A DNA stretch of 64,000 nt from Hypomesus transpacificus (GCF_021917145.1 NC_061065.1:9332351-9396350); one strand, 5' to 3'; shown: positions 47,310 through 59,339, numbered from the stretch's first letter. The notes: generated from the sequence alone by a model not told the origin. Made by a program: numbers and translations.

Positions 47310-50300
47310 ATGTTGGTTCCTGGTATGAGGTTCTCATCCTTCCCATCAATTAGATGATCCCACTGGTTGAAGTCTTTCTGAAGACCTGCAAAACAATTCC
47401 ACTTTTGATCATCAGCATTTGCTGACATTAGTAATCCTGTTTCTAATCAAATTATATCCCTGTGGTGACACAGGTTTTGCTTTATTAACCAAATGTACTT
47501 TTTTATCTAACAGATGCTTTTATCCAAATGACAAAATATAGGCTACAGAGGATGTTGGTAAATGGGGATTAGCAATGTCGACATGACTGAGAATAGAGAC
47601 ATTCCTGTTCACCCATGACCATACTGTATATGAGGGAGATGTTCGAAATTATCATCAAAAATGATTCCCGGCAAATGTGCCGAGTGTCTACAGTGGTTTT
47701 TGTTGTTGTATTAATATGATGTGAGGTCCAGTTACCTGCGTCATACCAAAACAGGTGTAGTAATGGCTACTTTTCACTTTGTCAGAGCCCACACTTATCT
47801 ACTTTAACGAGTGAAAAGGTGTAGTCATTACTTCAACTTAATAAGACCAGAGTCTTATTAAACATGAGTATCTGTACTTGTACTTGTGCAAGGATGTGTG
47901 TACTTTTGCCATCTCTGCTTCCTTCTCACCCAAGTGTCTTTGCAGGAAGGCTAGACAGGCTTTGTTACAGAGGTCCATGGCAATCAGGGGGTCGATCTCT
48001 CCTTTCAGTTTAAGGATCTTTCCAATCCAGTTTCCTGTTAGAAAGGTGAAATCTGGGAAGCTCTGATGGACTGTCCCCCTGCAGAGGAAGCATAGAGATG
48101 TGATCCAAAAGCAAACATGATAGACATTTACAAAAGCACAAAATTATTACAATAAATGACTTTAATAAAATAAAAATATATTTTTTTAAATTGTGTTAAT
48201 ATCATGATCCTAAGCCACTAAAGGTGCCATTTTAACTTGGTTGCTGTGTCAGTGAATAACCATGAGGGGGATCTTTCGGACGCTAGGAATGCATGCTCGA
48301 GTAACCAACAAAAACACAGAGGCCTGTCCTCGACCCACAAACCGAAACTCGTTGGCCAAACTCCTACATTTAGGCTTTTCTGTGTAACTGGAGCAAGCTA
48401 TTTTCAAGAAGTTGTCTTTACATCGTAGCAGCACAACAAATATTTATGAGGTTCATATCGACATTTAAAAGATAAGGGTTAGGCTGGAGCCCCCCCAAAG
48501 TTTCATTAGCCCCCCGAAATGTTTTATATAAACCTTCATATTTTAAATATAAATGTGTTAATTCTTCTTCCTAACCCAACTAGAGGACACTATTTAAAAA
48601 TATATTTTCAAAGATTTCTTCTGGGGGAATATGCTCCCAGACCCCCCTAGTTTTGCTGGATCACAGGAAAAATTATAGGTTTTATCTAGGGGCTTAGCCC
48701 CCCCAAAAGTGGGAACCTAGATTCGCCCCTGGTAACATGTACAGTATGAGCATGCTACCTTATAGTAATCATTTTCCTCTGAATGACAGCGGAGTCCAGC
48801 TTTTTCATTCGGCTGATGTTACCCGCCCACTGGAACTTCTCAGAGTTTATGAAGAAGATGGGCTGCTTCACTCTTGGGTAGATCTCATCATCCAGGGGAA
48901 ACATCCACGCATCCAAAGCAATTCCGCACCTGCACAGGTCAAAGGGCAAATATTAAGAGCAAGATGGTTTTGTCAGTAGTTGTAATGTGGTATGTTTAGT
49001 TGAACAATATCCATGTACTGACCGTGCACAGACCCTATACACAGAAAGCCTAATGTTTCCACCTAAACATACCTGAATTTGACATCCCCCTTGCAAAGAG
49101 CTTCAACTACAGTTGCTCCCCCGAAAGAATGCCCCATCACTGCTATCCGACAGAGGTCCATGGAGTTCTGAGGGAGAGGAGGGGAAGAGAAGAGGGAGGT
49201 GGAAAAGAGAGGAGGGGAAGAGAAGAGAGGGAGATAGAAAAGAGAGGAAGAGAAGAGAGGGAGGTGGAAAAGTGAGGAGGGGAAGAGAAGAGAGGGAGGT
49301 GAAAAAGAGGAGGAAGTCAGTCGTTGAGGACAACAAGCACTTCACACTGGAGGAAGTAGTTCATGAGGTTTCAACACAACTACGCTGATGATTGCAAGAA
49401 CTAATGCTGACACATTTTGGAATCTGTAAGGACCAACCGATTCATGACACTTGAGGTTTACCTCTAAAGTTATCCAGTCGAACTCTGTCTGCAGCACGTT
49501 CTCCACCGAGTTTCCTGAGTGAATTTCAATAAGTCTGTCCAAGGCTTGGATGCATTCCTCCGCACGTTGTTTCACCTGAAAAAAATAATGACAAAAAACA
49601 GGCCAGGCGATGTTTATTGATTAAATGTATTTTTCAGAATATCAACAAACTCTTCAGGCTGAGATACAGGGATAGGTATGAGCTCAGTGCTGGAGTATTT
49701 CAATTAAAGACCAAGATGTCCAAGGTTCAAATCCCCTCTTGTACGCCTCTTTGGAGACAAGTTTGACTGGACCACTTTAGAAGTAAACGTCTAAGTGTGG
49801 ATAAAATATCAGATAAATCAATCCGTCATTCATAATCAAGACAAGCTGAATACTTTACAATACAAATCATGCTCTTGAGGGTTTAGGTTGGGCTAGGTGG
49901 AGTACTATCTGTGTATGTGAAGCCCACTGTAACATCGCTTGAAAAAAGGGCCATACAAAAAGTTTGATTTGATGAACCTGTTTATTCCTGAGAGGGAATT
50001 CTAACTCCCCAGGCTTCAGGGATCTGTAGTACATCCACTCCTCCACCAGGTTCTCAGGCACGTGTGGAGGGCCTTTCGGAGAAGTCTTGCCCTTCTCAGA
50101 ATCAGGCTTCTCATGGTAGAAGTATGTAGCAGACGCTGATTCATCCCTGGGTTTAAACAAGACGAAAAAAACACACCTCTATACCTTCATATTTGTTTTC
50201 AAGTTTTTTTTTTTTAAATTGTCAGGTGCACAGAACAACACAAGGTCAGACTGGGCACTAAAATTCTTAGGACAAGACAACGCATAGCTTTGGTGTTTGG

Positions 50301-51702
50301 TGTTCGTATTCTTTCATGTTTGTTCGATCCGTGGATCAGGAAGATACATTTTTTTTGATATAACATCTATAATTAGTATATGGTGGATGTTTTCTTGCTC
50401 TAGATAAGAGACACAAATAAGACATGACAAAATACGCACATATTTAAATCTAAATAAAAAAATAAAAATGTTGAACTGGGTCAAACTGGAGCAAGATGAG
50501 GCTTAACCTAAACTATAGTGTGCGGCTTTAGGCTGGACTACCATCCCCCATGCAGGTCATTGCTACATGGTCTCTGTAGTCCATACTGGTAAAAATGTGA
50601 TGACTTGGTATGTACCATTGTCCATGCAACCTTTCCACCCATAGCCTAAAATAAACAATAAACGTCCTGTGGGGAAGGGAGGGGGCACGGTGTACCTATT
50701 GTAAATGTTTTGTTATTGTTAACATGAGTACACCAACCGTCTAATGCAATCTCTTCCATGTCTGTTTAATAGGCTCATACCAATGTATTGTATCGTGAAA
50801 TAGCCTTGAATGAAGTGGTGACGGGTAGCAGAGACAAAGGACAATAGCCTACCTGTGCTCCACGGATGCCACTATGAATCCCTGGGACGCCAATTCGGCA
50901 CATATGGCTGAATATAAGGTTCTGTAACGCAGAAAACAGACAAAGCCTTCTGAATGAACTATTTGCAATAATGATTAGATTGGTCTGGTACTGAAGCTAT
51001 AGAAGCTGGCAAGGCAACGATTACATGATTCCAAATTGGAGAATAACTGATATAAAGTGTGTGCGTACATTGTGTGGCAAAAAAAACATTACATAGATAT
51101 GTTAATGTACCTGAAAGCTCCGAGGCCATGGGAGAAGACTACTACTGGGCATTTCTCATTTGACTTAAATGGAGCATTCAAGGCTGCAGGTATTTTGTAG
51201 GAACCTTTCAAAATAAATCAAAATGAGTGTTTGTCATTTAAACTCTCATATCGGTAAAAACATAGATATAAATATACATTTGGAAGAAATATGGCAAAAG
51301 TTTATAAAAAATGTTTTTTTTTACCAAAGAGGTAATTGAAAATCCTGTCACTTATGGTTCTATTGATTTTCATGAAGTCCGCCAGACCATCGAAATACTC
51401 GTGTCTTGGGATCCAGTCAGGCGTGTCTGGATTCTCTGTCTCGGCACAGGGATAATACAGACGAAAAAACGTGCCCTGTCGACAACAGTTGATTATATGC
51501 TATTCGAGTGACGCATTTCATCTGTTAATAGGCTGTTTGTCTTCGAGTAGGCTACTTCTTTTCTCTGAACTTTGTCAATTGTAAACAACATAAAACAATG
51601 TGTTACCTGCACAGTGTGATCCATCATGAAATCAGTGCATCCAACTGGATTTGGCCCTTTCGCTCGGGGGATTCCCAGGTCATTGCTGCAGGTATTTCCC
51701 AT
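47285..51702 (-). CDS. pla2g7: Platelet-activating factor acetylhydrolase (Lp-PLA2)
   Basis: Hydrolyses the sn-2 acetyl or short oxidised acyl group of PAF-like phospholipids. Ten coding exons: 51702-51607, 51475-51325, 51204-51111, 50921-50853, 50146-49978, 49575-49462, 49167-49073, 48929-48759, 48078-47930, 47385-47285; 1,113 nt, 370 aa. Seen: FSHGLGAFRTLYSAI, the lipase box GHSFGGATV (catalytic Ser), ALDAWMFPL (Asp) and GTVHQSFPDFTF (His): a complete triad. The end ENLIPGTNI and RDESASATY favour PLA2G7 over PAFAH2. Odd: the protein begins MGNTCSNDLGIP with no signal peptide; Gly2 and Ser6 fit N-myristoylation, as in cytosolic PAFAH2. A 5' UTR exon likely begins near 51727 (acceptor CAG|GTGTAAGC) with an upstream exon ending 52041; its ATG (52104) opens only a short upstream frame. 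Confidence 0.95.
47505..47532 (-). mobile_element. SINE tail fragment
   Basis: Minus strand TCATTTGGATAAAAGCATCT then GTTAGATA, part of the fish SINE tail, in the last pla2g7 intron and sense to the gene. Confidence 0.45.
48480..48733. mobile_element. Transposon-like relic with C/G-rich ends
   Basis: The right end, CCCAAAAGTGGGAACCTAGA then TTCGCCCCTGG, reads CCAGGGGCGAATCTAGG in reverse, a CAGGGG-type hAT end common in fish. The left part has GGAGCCCCCCCAAAG. No target-site duplication was found, so the left border is approximate. It lies in a pla2g7 intron. Confidence 0.5.
49171..49316. repeat. Purine-rich minisatellite beside a pla2g7 acceptor
   Basis: About 145 bp of GGGAAGAGAAGAGGGAGGTG-like units (30-35 bp, degenerate), all purines apart from rare T. 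On the pla2g7 strand it is a giant polypyrimidine tract ending directly at the acceptor (CTCCCTCAG) of the exon carrying the GHSFGG motif. Confidence 0.85.
49662..49800 (+). mobile_element. tRNA-derived SINE relic
   Basis: GGATAGGTATGAGCTCAGTG (box A) and CCAAGGTTCAAATCCCCTCT (box B) are about the right distance apart, followed by a decayed tail with AAACGTCTAAGTGTGGATAA. Antisense to pla2g7 in its intron. Confidence 0.6.
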
Positions 51703-52690
51703 TGCTAATAAACTTAGCTTACACCTGTGATCTGTGAATGGGAAACGCTTCAGGGTCAGTTGAAAAGATATCTTCTAGCAGTCCCTAACTTTTAGTGCGA
51801 AGACAAATTTGTCACAATCTTAAATGTTACTAGCAAGTCAGGGAAATCAATTTGCTTCCTCTAGTTACAGTACTTGGTTGTACGAGCTCTGTCAGTTAAG
51901 TTGTCATCTCAGTAGTATTAAGTCATATGTGAAGCGAAGCTAGCTAAAGCCATCGTCACTGTCTCCAAATGACCTCAAGTCAACTAATGATACGACGAAC
52001 CACATTAAGTAACTGTCATACACACTTAAGCGATCCATACCTGTCCTTGACCACTCGTAAAACTTCTTTGCTACCGACTGTATAAGTCCTCCATTAACGA
52101 ACATGAACTTCTGGAGGTGTAGCTTAGCTACCTGTTAGCTATCCTGGTTAGCTAACGCCTACTAAAACAAGCCAGCCGCTATAGAGTGGCACAACGGGTG
52201 TTTCGTAACATTTGGCCAATCTTATGCGGGTGTGGTTTGGCAGGTAGCTGGCGTAGATCCTTCCTGCTAGGTAGAACCAAGACTGTTGTAATATCGCTCC
52301 GACAGAACGAATAACCCACGAACAAAATAGCTGGTAATGTCATGACGTTAGCTAGGCAGGGTCTGCCTGTGTGGCCACGTGCCTTTGTTGATTTGTCTTG
52401 TGGTCGGCTGCTGCAGTCTGGGTTGGCCGCTGCTATAAAGTAATGCATGTTGGAAAAAGAATAGCAAAACACGTTGGTCTATATAGCTCAAACCAACTGT
52501 CTTCTTTACTTTCACTAAATGTATTTTGACATATGAACATAATATATTCCAATGCTGTAGGGGGCAGTATATGTAAAAATTACTATTTACACAATGTGGG
52601 ACAAAACAAGATACGTAGCAGCCCACATGAAATTGACGCTACATGATTGATGCTACTGTAGTGGAAGCTACCTAGCAAACAGCTTCTACG
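51703..52690. promoter_or_regulatory. Divergent pla2g7/ints9 promoter region
   Basis: The two coding starts face away from each other, 988 bases apart. A candidate pla2g7 5' exon ends at 52041 (GGACAG|GTATGG on minus). The core promoters should lie between about 52110 and 52680. No TATA box was noticed. Confidence 0.5.
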
Positions 52691-55600
52691 ATGAAACTGG
52701 TGAGTGGAGCTACAGCTGGGGCAATTTTCATACCGTTTTATTTGTATGCTACAAACCAAGACCAAACTATCTTTAAACTTGGTAGCTAGGCTGCCAGCTT
52801 ACTAGCTAGCGTTCTCGCGTTGTTGTTGCATTTATGCTTTCTTAGATAGCATGTGGCTAATTTTATATTTGTTGTCTGCTGTTAGTACTGCCTATCTGGA
52901 CACCCTACATTGCCATGCAATGTTCTCAAATTTAAATCCACCACCATCATGTTGGACTGTGGGCTGGATACCACGTCTGTCCTTAACTTCCTTCCCCTTC
53001 CTCTGGTGCACAGGTGAGTGTGGCCCACACTGTGGGTCTATCGGAACGCCATATAAAGCAGTGTTCGTCATATCCATATACATTAACACAACGCTACATT
53101 TGTGCTTTACTTTTCCTTTAACTTTTCCTACTGCCTATGCTTTCTCCTTTCTTTCAGTCCAAGGCTCTCCAAACTACCTGGTTGGATTTCCAAAGATGGC
53201 ACGGTTAACCTGCAGAAGGTATTACGAAATTGTGTACCCAAGTTATCCACGTTTTGATGACTATGTATTCAACTGATGTTGTACCTGTCGGTCTTTCAGG
53301 AACTCAAGGAGTGTTCAGGTCGTGTGTTTGTGGACTCACAGCCAGAGTTCTGTCTCCCAGAGGTAAAAGAATTAAGTTGTACAGCCTTTACCTTCTGAAT
53401 AAATAGTACATGTTATACTATTTATATACAAAATTGTTATCATATATAATTTATCAGTTTGTGAAGCTTGCAAATGGGGCAGGGGGGAGTACATTAGAAT
53501 AGTCTTAGTCGTGAAGCACCAAACCAGCTGTAAGACAAACTACACGGCACTGTACACAGTGTTTTGTTTCACCACCTATGTGCAGATTGATTGTACATGT
53601 TTTCATTACAGACAGTTAGCCATATTTTGAATATTCCACTTAAGTTCAGATCATCATTATGGGTCTCTGATAACAGCTGTTTACTTTTAACTTTCTCTCT
53701 TCTCTCTGTCTTCCTCAGAAAGAGCTGCTTGACTTATCCACCATTGATGTCATATTGATTTCTAACTATCACTGTATGATGGCCCTCCCCTATATCACTG
53801 AACACACCGGTTTCACTGGAACAGTGTACGCCACAGAGCCAACTCTCCAGATAGGCAGGTGAGGGAAATTACATCATCACAGTAACAGCTCTGGAGAATA
53901 TGTATCATCAAACAGAGTTTGAGTGAGAGTTAGAACTTGACTTCAACATTTTCAGATTGCTAATGGAGGAGCTGGTGAATTTCATGGAGAGGGTACCCAA
54001 GGCTCAGTCTGCCGTCTGCTGGAAGAATAAGGAAATACAAAGGTAGGCAAATCTTCTCAAAGATTGTCTCCTGAGTGGGGTCTACCAACTGTTTTGGGTC
54101 ATTCTGTGTAATGTTGTGTTTGTAGGCTGCTACCTGGAACACTTAAAGATGTTGCTCATGTGTGGGCATGGAAGCGATGCTACAGCATTCAAGAGGTGAA
54201 CTCTGCTCTCAGCAAAGTCCAGCTTGTGGGCTACTCCCAGAAAGTGGTGAGAGTTTCCTCCTGAAAACATTCAGCACAACACCCACACTAACCATAGAGA
54301 TGCTTATTTGATTGTGTTGCTTTGTGTAATAATAGTGCAGTACGTTAAGCAGACACATTTTTTATTCAACGCAACATACAGGAGGGGAATTTGAACCTGC
54401 AACCTCTTGATCTGCTGTCAAAAGCTGTACTGACTTAAAACATATCCAATATCTTTGCTGCCCAGGAACTGTTTGGTGCTGTGCAGGTCACACCCCTAAG
54501 CTCCGGCTACTCATTGGGCAGCTCAAACTGGATCATCCAATCCCATTATGAGAAAGTGTCCTATGTGTCTGGATCCTCCCTTCTCACCACTCATCCTCAG
54601 GTGAGTCTCACACACACAGCCACTGGACTGTGCATTGTGTAGATTTTCAGATGCGGTACATTAGGCTAAATCTTGAACTTCAAAGAGGGAAAGATATTAA
54701 TTTGAATAAAGCACAAACTGTATTTTCACATAACTGGAAAAGTGTTGTTGTAGATTATATTAATGTGAGTATACCTCAACATATCCCTTTTCCAGCCAAT
54801 GGACCAGAGCTCACTGAAGAACAGTGATGTTCTCATCCTGACTGGCCTCACTCAAATGCCAACTGCCAACCCAGATGGCATGCTGGGGGATTTCTGCAGT
54901 AACCTGGGTAAGTAGGCTTTGAACTGAATATCTGTCCTAGCTACCCAACAATGGGACCCTGAAGATTTCTCAAAATCTCTTTTTATTTGTGGTGTGTGAT
55001 TCTAGAAAAAAAAGAAAAAAAAAAACATTTTCATTTATTGGGAACTTTTATCCAGACCGACATACAGAGGGGGATTTCAACCTGTGACCTCTTGATCTGC
55101 AGTCAAATGTTCTGCTGCTGATCTATACCCATCCTTAAACACAAACATGTACAGTCGTATAGAATGAGCGAGTTTGCAAACAAAGACACACAGGAGTCTG
55201 CAAAAACTCCACTGAGTAACCAACTGAACCAGAATGATGCTAAAGTGTCTCCACTGGTCTTTCACATGGTGTGACTGAACTGTCCACTATTGTTTGCAGC
55301 CATGACTATTCGCGCAGGGGGCAACGTATTGGTGCCTTGCTACTCCTCTGGAGTGATCTACGATCTTCTGGAGTGCCTGTACCAGTTCATAGAGAACGCC
55401 AACCTCGGAAACACACCTTTCTACTTCATATCCCCCGTGGCCAACAGCTCCCTGGAGTTTTCACAAATCTTCGCTGAGTGGTCAGCATATCTACATTTGA
55501 TAAGTTTGGCAGATGCTTTTATCCAAAGCTACATATACATGCCCTGAGCTTTGGAAGAATGTAAGATGGAATATGTGAACAGATAATAAGGCAGTAGCTA

Positions 55601-57897
55601 ATTTACTTATTGTGACTAACATACTCACACAGGAAATCCTTGATTTCTCCTTGTGTACAGTGGTTGTGTGCTTGGTTTGGGCAAACGTTCCCTTCTTTAC
55701 CAGCTTGTCTTCTCTTTAATTCAGGCTCTGTCACAACAAACAGTCAAAGGTCTATCTTCCAGAACCTCCTTTTCCACATGCAGAGGTAAGACCAGAAACA
55801 GTTTCATTATTTATTAGTATTCAGTTACTAAAGCCCTTTGGTTCCCAATTGGGGCAAACTCTAATAGTTAAATCTCTTTAACCGGTCTGTTTAGCTGATC
55901 CAGACCAACAAGCTGAAGCACTACCCCACCATCCATGGCAGCTTCAGCAGCGAGTTCCGTCAGCCATGCGTGGTGTTTACCGGTCACCCTTCCCTGCGTT
56001 TCGGTGATGTGGTTCACTTCTTGGAGCTGTGGGGGAAGTCCAGCCTCAACACCATCATCTTCACTGGTGAGATTAATAAACCTGCGTTGCAGGAAAAACG
56101 TATCTCTCACACACACACACAATGGCAATGGCATATGTCTTTGTGTTTTAGTTTGACCTGCACCAATTGAAATGTGTGTATGCTCGGGATTGAAGATTTA
56201 ATTGAAAAAGGCTAATCAGAGGGGGTTGTGCACTGCATTTGCCAGTCATAATTGTCAAACCATCAGTACAATTTATTCACTGTAGTTACAAGACTGTGTG
56301 TGACCCTGTTTTTCTACCTCCCCAGAGCCCGACTTTTCCTACCTAGAAGCCCTGGCCCCCTACCAGCCCCTGGCCATGAAGTGTGTCTACTGCCCCATCG
56401 ACACACGCCTCAACTTCCACCAGGTGTCCAAGCTCCTCAAGGAGGTCCAGGTATCCACCGCACACCTCTAATACCCTCATTTTATCCATATCAGATTGGA
56501 ATTGATTCAGAAAGTAGCTGGGGTGAGTTTGTTTTGAAAAGTGATGGTTGAAGCACTACAGGCCCATACGTGCACTCTCGTTCGTGCTCCACACAGCCCC
56601 TTCATGTGGTGTGCCCAGAGCAGTACACCCAGCCTCCCCTGGCCCAGCCTCATCGTTCAGACCTGATGCTAGAGCTGCAGCCTGCTCCCATGCCGTACCG
56701 GCGCTGTTCCGTCCTGAGCCTGCCCTTCAGACGGCACTACGAACGCATCCAACTGCTGCCTGAGGTGGGGACTAACGTTGATCAATACTTATTTTTTAAC
56801 GGTATACATTTATACCCTCAATAAAAAAGTATTTATTGAGGGTATAAAGGCTCTTGTTCTGCAGTCAAATACTGAGTTAATAGCACTGAGTAATGCTCAC
56901 CCAATAAACAGGATGTTACTGGTTGAATGGTACTGCAGAAATTTGTGTCAAAGGGAGACTAGGCCCAAATAGCCTCAGGTTGTGTGCGTCCTGTGTTCTG
57001 TAATGAGTTAAAGGTGTAATTCTACAGTTGGCCCGGTCCCTTGTTCCCTCTGAGATCAAGCCTGGCATCTCTGTTGCAACAGTGTCAGCTGTCCTACAGT
57101 CCAAGGACAACAAACACATGCTCCAGGTAATACAAGATTGGGGTACGCATTTATGAAAGGAAAATGTTTCAGACCGAGTACATACAAGTCATTTCATTTG
57201 ATATATATATATAATATATGCAGTTTACCTGCTTTTAAATTGATTTATTATGAATACAGAAAATATAACAGTTGTCCTGGAATTCACTTGAATTTTTGAC
57301 TTTCCTCATAAACTGATAAGTTGTGTGTGTACAACTGATCTATCTTTGATCTCTGTGCATGGCCAGTCGGTGCCCAAGCCCCCTCCCGTGCCCCCTAGTA
57401 AAAAGAGGAAGAGGGTGATGGAGGAGCCCCCAGAGCTGCTGGCCCCCAAACCTCTCCTCAGTGGAGCAATCCCCCTGGAGGCCTTCCTGGCTGCCCTCCA
57501 CAAGGTGAGTCTTGTCAAAGCTTTGACTGCTGGCAGTACTGCTGGATTTCCTATTCTTTTAATCCATTCTCCTAATCTGTGTACGTATTACTAGGCTTCC
57601 ATCCCCGTTACCCCATCATATCATACACACCCTTTCTGCCCTCATCCATAGCGACGTACAGAGGTGGTGGGGGGGACCACTGAGCCACAACCATTTAGTT
57701 TGCTTCCGTCCTCTCTGCAGCACGGCATCACGGAGGTGAAGGTGGAGGAGACGGCAGACGGCCACATGCTCCACCTGCAGGCCGAGGACACTCTGATTCA
57801 GCTGGAGGAGGACGGGACGCACATTGTGTGCGACAACAACGAGACGCTGCGCACCACCCTGCGAGACCTGGTGCTGAGGTTCTTACAGAAGCTCTGA
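52691..57897 (+). CDS. ints9: Integrator complex subunit 9
   Basis: Non-catalytic metallo-beta-lactamase/beta-CASP partner of INTS11 in the Integrator endonuclease module, which cleaves snRNA and paused transcripts. Coding exons: 52691-52699, 52886-53013, 53158-53218, 53300-53362, 53719-53858, 53956-54042, 54126-54246, 54466-54600, 54796-54907, 55300-55480, 55725-55785, 55895-56066, 56326-56450, 56597-56764, 57028-57126, 57367-57504, 57721-57897; 1,977 nt, 658 aa, the same length as human. Seen: [34 protein letters not shown] in place of the zinc-binding HxHxDH, so a pseudo-nuclease; [14 protein letters not shown]; a KKRKRV basic patch (nuclear localisation) near residue 570; and a C-terminal INTS11-binding domain ending [11 protein letters not shown]. 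The first coding exon is only ATG AAA CTG. Introns hold antisense SINE relics. Confidence 0.97.
54355..54440 (-). mobile_element. tRNA-Cys-like SINE relic
   Basis: Minus strand reads TTTGACAGCAGATCAAGAGG then TTGCAGGTTCAAATTCCCCT, the same family as 4712-4809. It lies in ints9 intron 7, antisense. Confidence 0.65.
55028..55133 (-). mobile_element. tRNA-Cys-like SINE
   Basis: Minus strand: GGATGGGTATAGATCAGCAG (box A region), ACATTTGACTGCAGATCAAG (GCA anticodon context), AGGTCACAGGTTGAAATCCC (box B), then GTCGGTCTGGATAAA tail. It is one of the best preserved copies, in ints9 intron 9, antisense. Confidence 0.75.
55490..55535 (-). mobile_element. SINE tail fragment
   Basis: Minus strand GTAGCTTTGGATAAAAGCAT then CTGCCAAACTTATCAAATGT, the SINE tail, in ints9 intron 10, antisense. 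Confidence 0.6.
56811..56846. repeat. 15-bp perfect inverted repeat
   Basis: TATACCCTCAATAAA (56811-56825) and its exact complement (56832-56846) with a six-base loop, in ints9 intron 14, directly next to a SINE fragment. Confidence 0.75.
56847..56905 (-). mobile_element. tRNA-Cys-like SINE fragment
   Basis: Minus strand GGGTGAGCATTACTCAGTGC then ATTTGACTGCAGAACAAGAG; the 5' half of the SINE only, cut at the inverted repeat to its left. Confidence 0.55.
57635..57700 (-). mobile_element. Decayed SINE fragment
   Basis: Minus strand GGCTCAGTGGTCCCCCCCAC and CTCTGTACGTCGCTATGGAT retain a box A piece and the tail TGTAAGTCGCTCTGGAT-like sequence. Last ints9 intron, antisense. Confidence 0.4.
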
Positions 57898-58382
57898 ATC
57901 CTGACCTCAACATCCCCTTCTCCCTCCCCTGTCTGTACCTCCCTCATCCTCCAGGACTGAGTAACAGCTGGTCTTTGATATTTCCTCTGTGCTCTATTAA
58001 TACCTAGGACCTATTATAAGAGAAGTTTGGATTTGGGAAGTGTTTAGGTTGACACAGTATTTGTGGTCAACCCATATTGTTGTGTGTTACCATTATCTTA
58101 CAGTTAATATTTGTAAAATAGCTTTTTTGTTATAAAATTCCAATTTGGAATATGTATTTTTAGACTTAACTTGAACCTCAGCTTTGGTGTTTCTTAAGTG
58201 AACATGGGACATTGTTAGACTTCTATTTGGGGTTTTGGCAGGTAACACTAGACAGGGCAAAAGGTGCCTTAAATAGATTAAATCCAACAGTTGGTTAAGC
58301 TGATAATCCTCAATACAGAAGCTTTTTTAAGGACACATCGTATCTTTCTGTGCTACTGTGCAGGCGAACAGAAAAGGCTTGA

Positions 58383-58510
58383 GTTACATTTAGCAGACGC
58401 TCTTATTCAGAGTGACTTACAGTAAGCACAGGGACATTCCCCCGAGGCAAGTAGGGTTAAGTGTCTTACCCAAAGGCCCAATTCCCTAACTGCTTAGCCA
58501 TCTGACCCCC
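58383..58510 (-). mobile_element. Fish SINE-like repeat
   Basis: Minus strand starts GGGGTCAGATGGCTAAGCAG (tRNA-like box A) and ends GTAAGTCACTCTGAATAAGA then GCGTCTGCTAAATGTAA. It is an internally shortened but recognisable copy of a repeat common in teleosts. Confidence 0.65.
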
Positions 58511-58645
58511 CTTATAGAGTTATAACACCGTGACTGAGCACTATTTACAAGCTTAGCAAAACATGTAATTTGAGATCATATCAGTTTTTTCAGGATGAAG
58601 GTATCAAATTAAAAGGTAACTTCCAGGATAATCATCGCAAAATAT

Positions 58646-58651
58646 TTTATT
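58646..58651 (-). terminator. Candidate glrx5 poly(A) signal
   Basis: AATAAA on the minus strand, about 690 bases after the glrx5 stop. Confidence 0.4.
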
Positions 58652-59339
58652 CCATAATTCCTCAGTTTACATGCTGCTAAAATACATATATTTTCAATGT
58701 ACATTAACTTAAATATACAGCGTTCTACACAAGGGTAGCTTGGATAACACAGATGTACTATATGCAGAAGATGGAAAGGGTGTTGTATAGGAAATAAGTG
58801 GTTGTGAAGTTAGTGTGAGCAAATTAACTTCTCTTCCCTTCATTTGTCACGTTAACAGATACTACAGAATTTGTCAGGAAAAAAACTGCTTCCCTTACAT
58901 TGGGAGCTATCTGTAAGCAGGAATAGAAGTTTGTGAAGTGTTTAACCAGTTTAAAACAGCTACTGGTGGCAGTGCGTCTGGGAGGACACTAGCGCTCGTC
59001 CACCAGATCTCCTCGATAACCTGAGGGCAGTTTGGTCTTCAGCAGGTCGCATGACGCACCTTCATACATAGAGGTTTATGTGAACTTCAGGTCAACGTCA
59101 GCTGTTTCTCTAACCTATAGATAGGCACTTGTAGATCTGAGAGGCTGGAGCAGGTACAAGCGACATTCTACCATACTTGTAAACCTTTAAACTGAAATCA
59201 AACAAACAAAACAACATTGCTTGAGAAGGGGTTTTCGCCACATCGATCTACAGAAGTGTCTAACAGGTCAGTGTCCATGTGAGTTCGATTGGTGATGAGT
59301 AGTTACAGTCAACCTCCGGATTTGTATTGGTGCCCATTT

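Larger units (their letters stand above)
57898..59339. other. Convergent 3' ends of ints9 and glrx5
   Basis: Contains both 3' UTRs, a SINE-like element (58383-58510), possible ints9 poly(A) ATTAAA at 58277-58282 and a possible glrx5 poly(A) AATAAA (TTTATT on plus at 58646-58651). No coding exon seen. Confidence 0.5.

Noticed and set aside
47285-51702. Assignment as PAFAH2
   Set aside because: The N-terminus is PAFAH2-like, but the C-terminal block and the tdrd6 neighbour fit PLA2G7.
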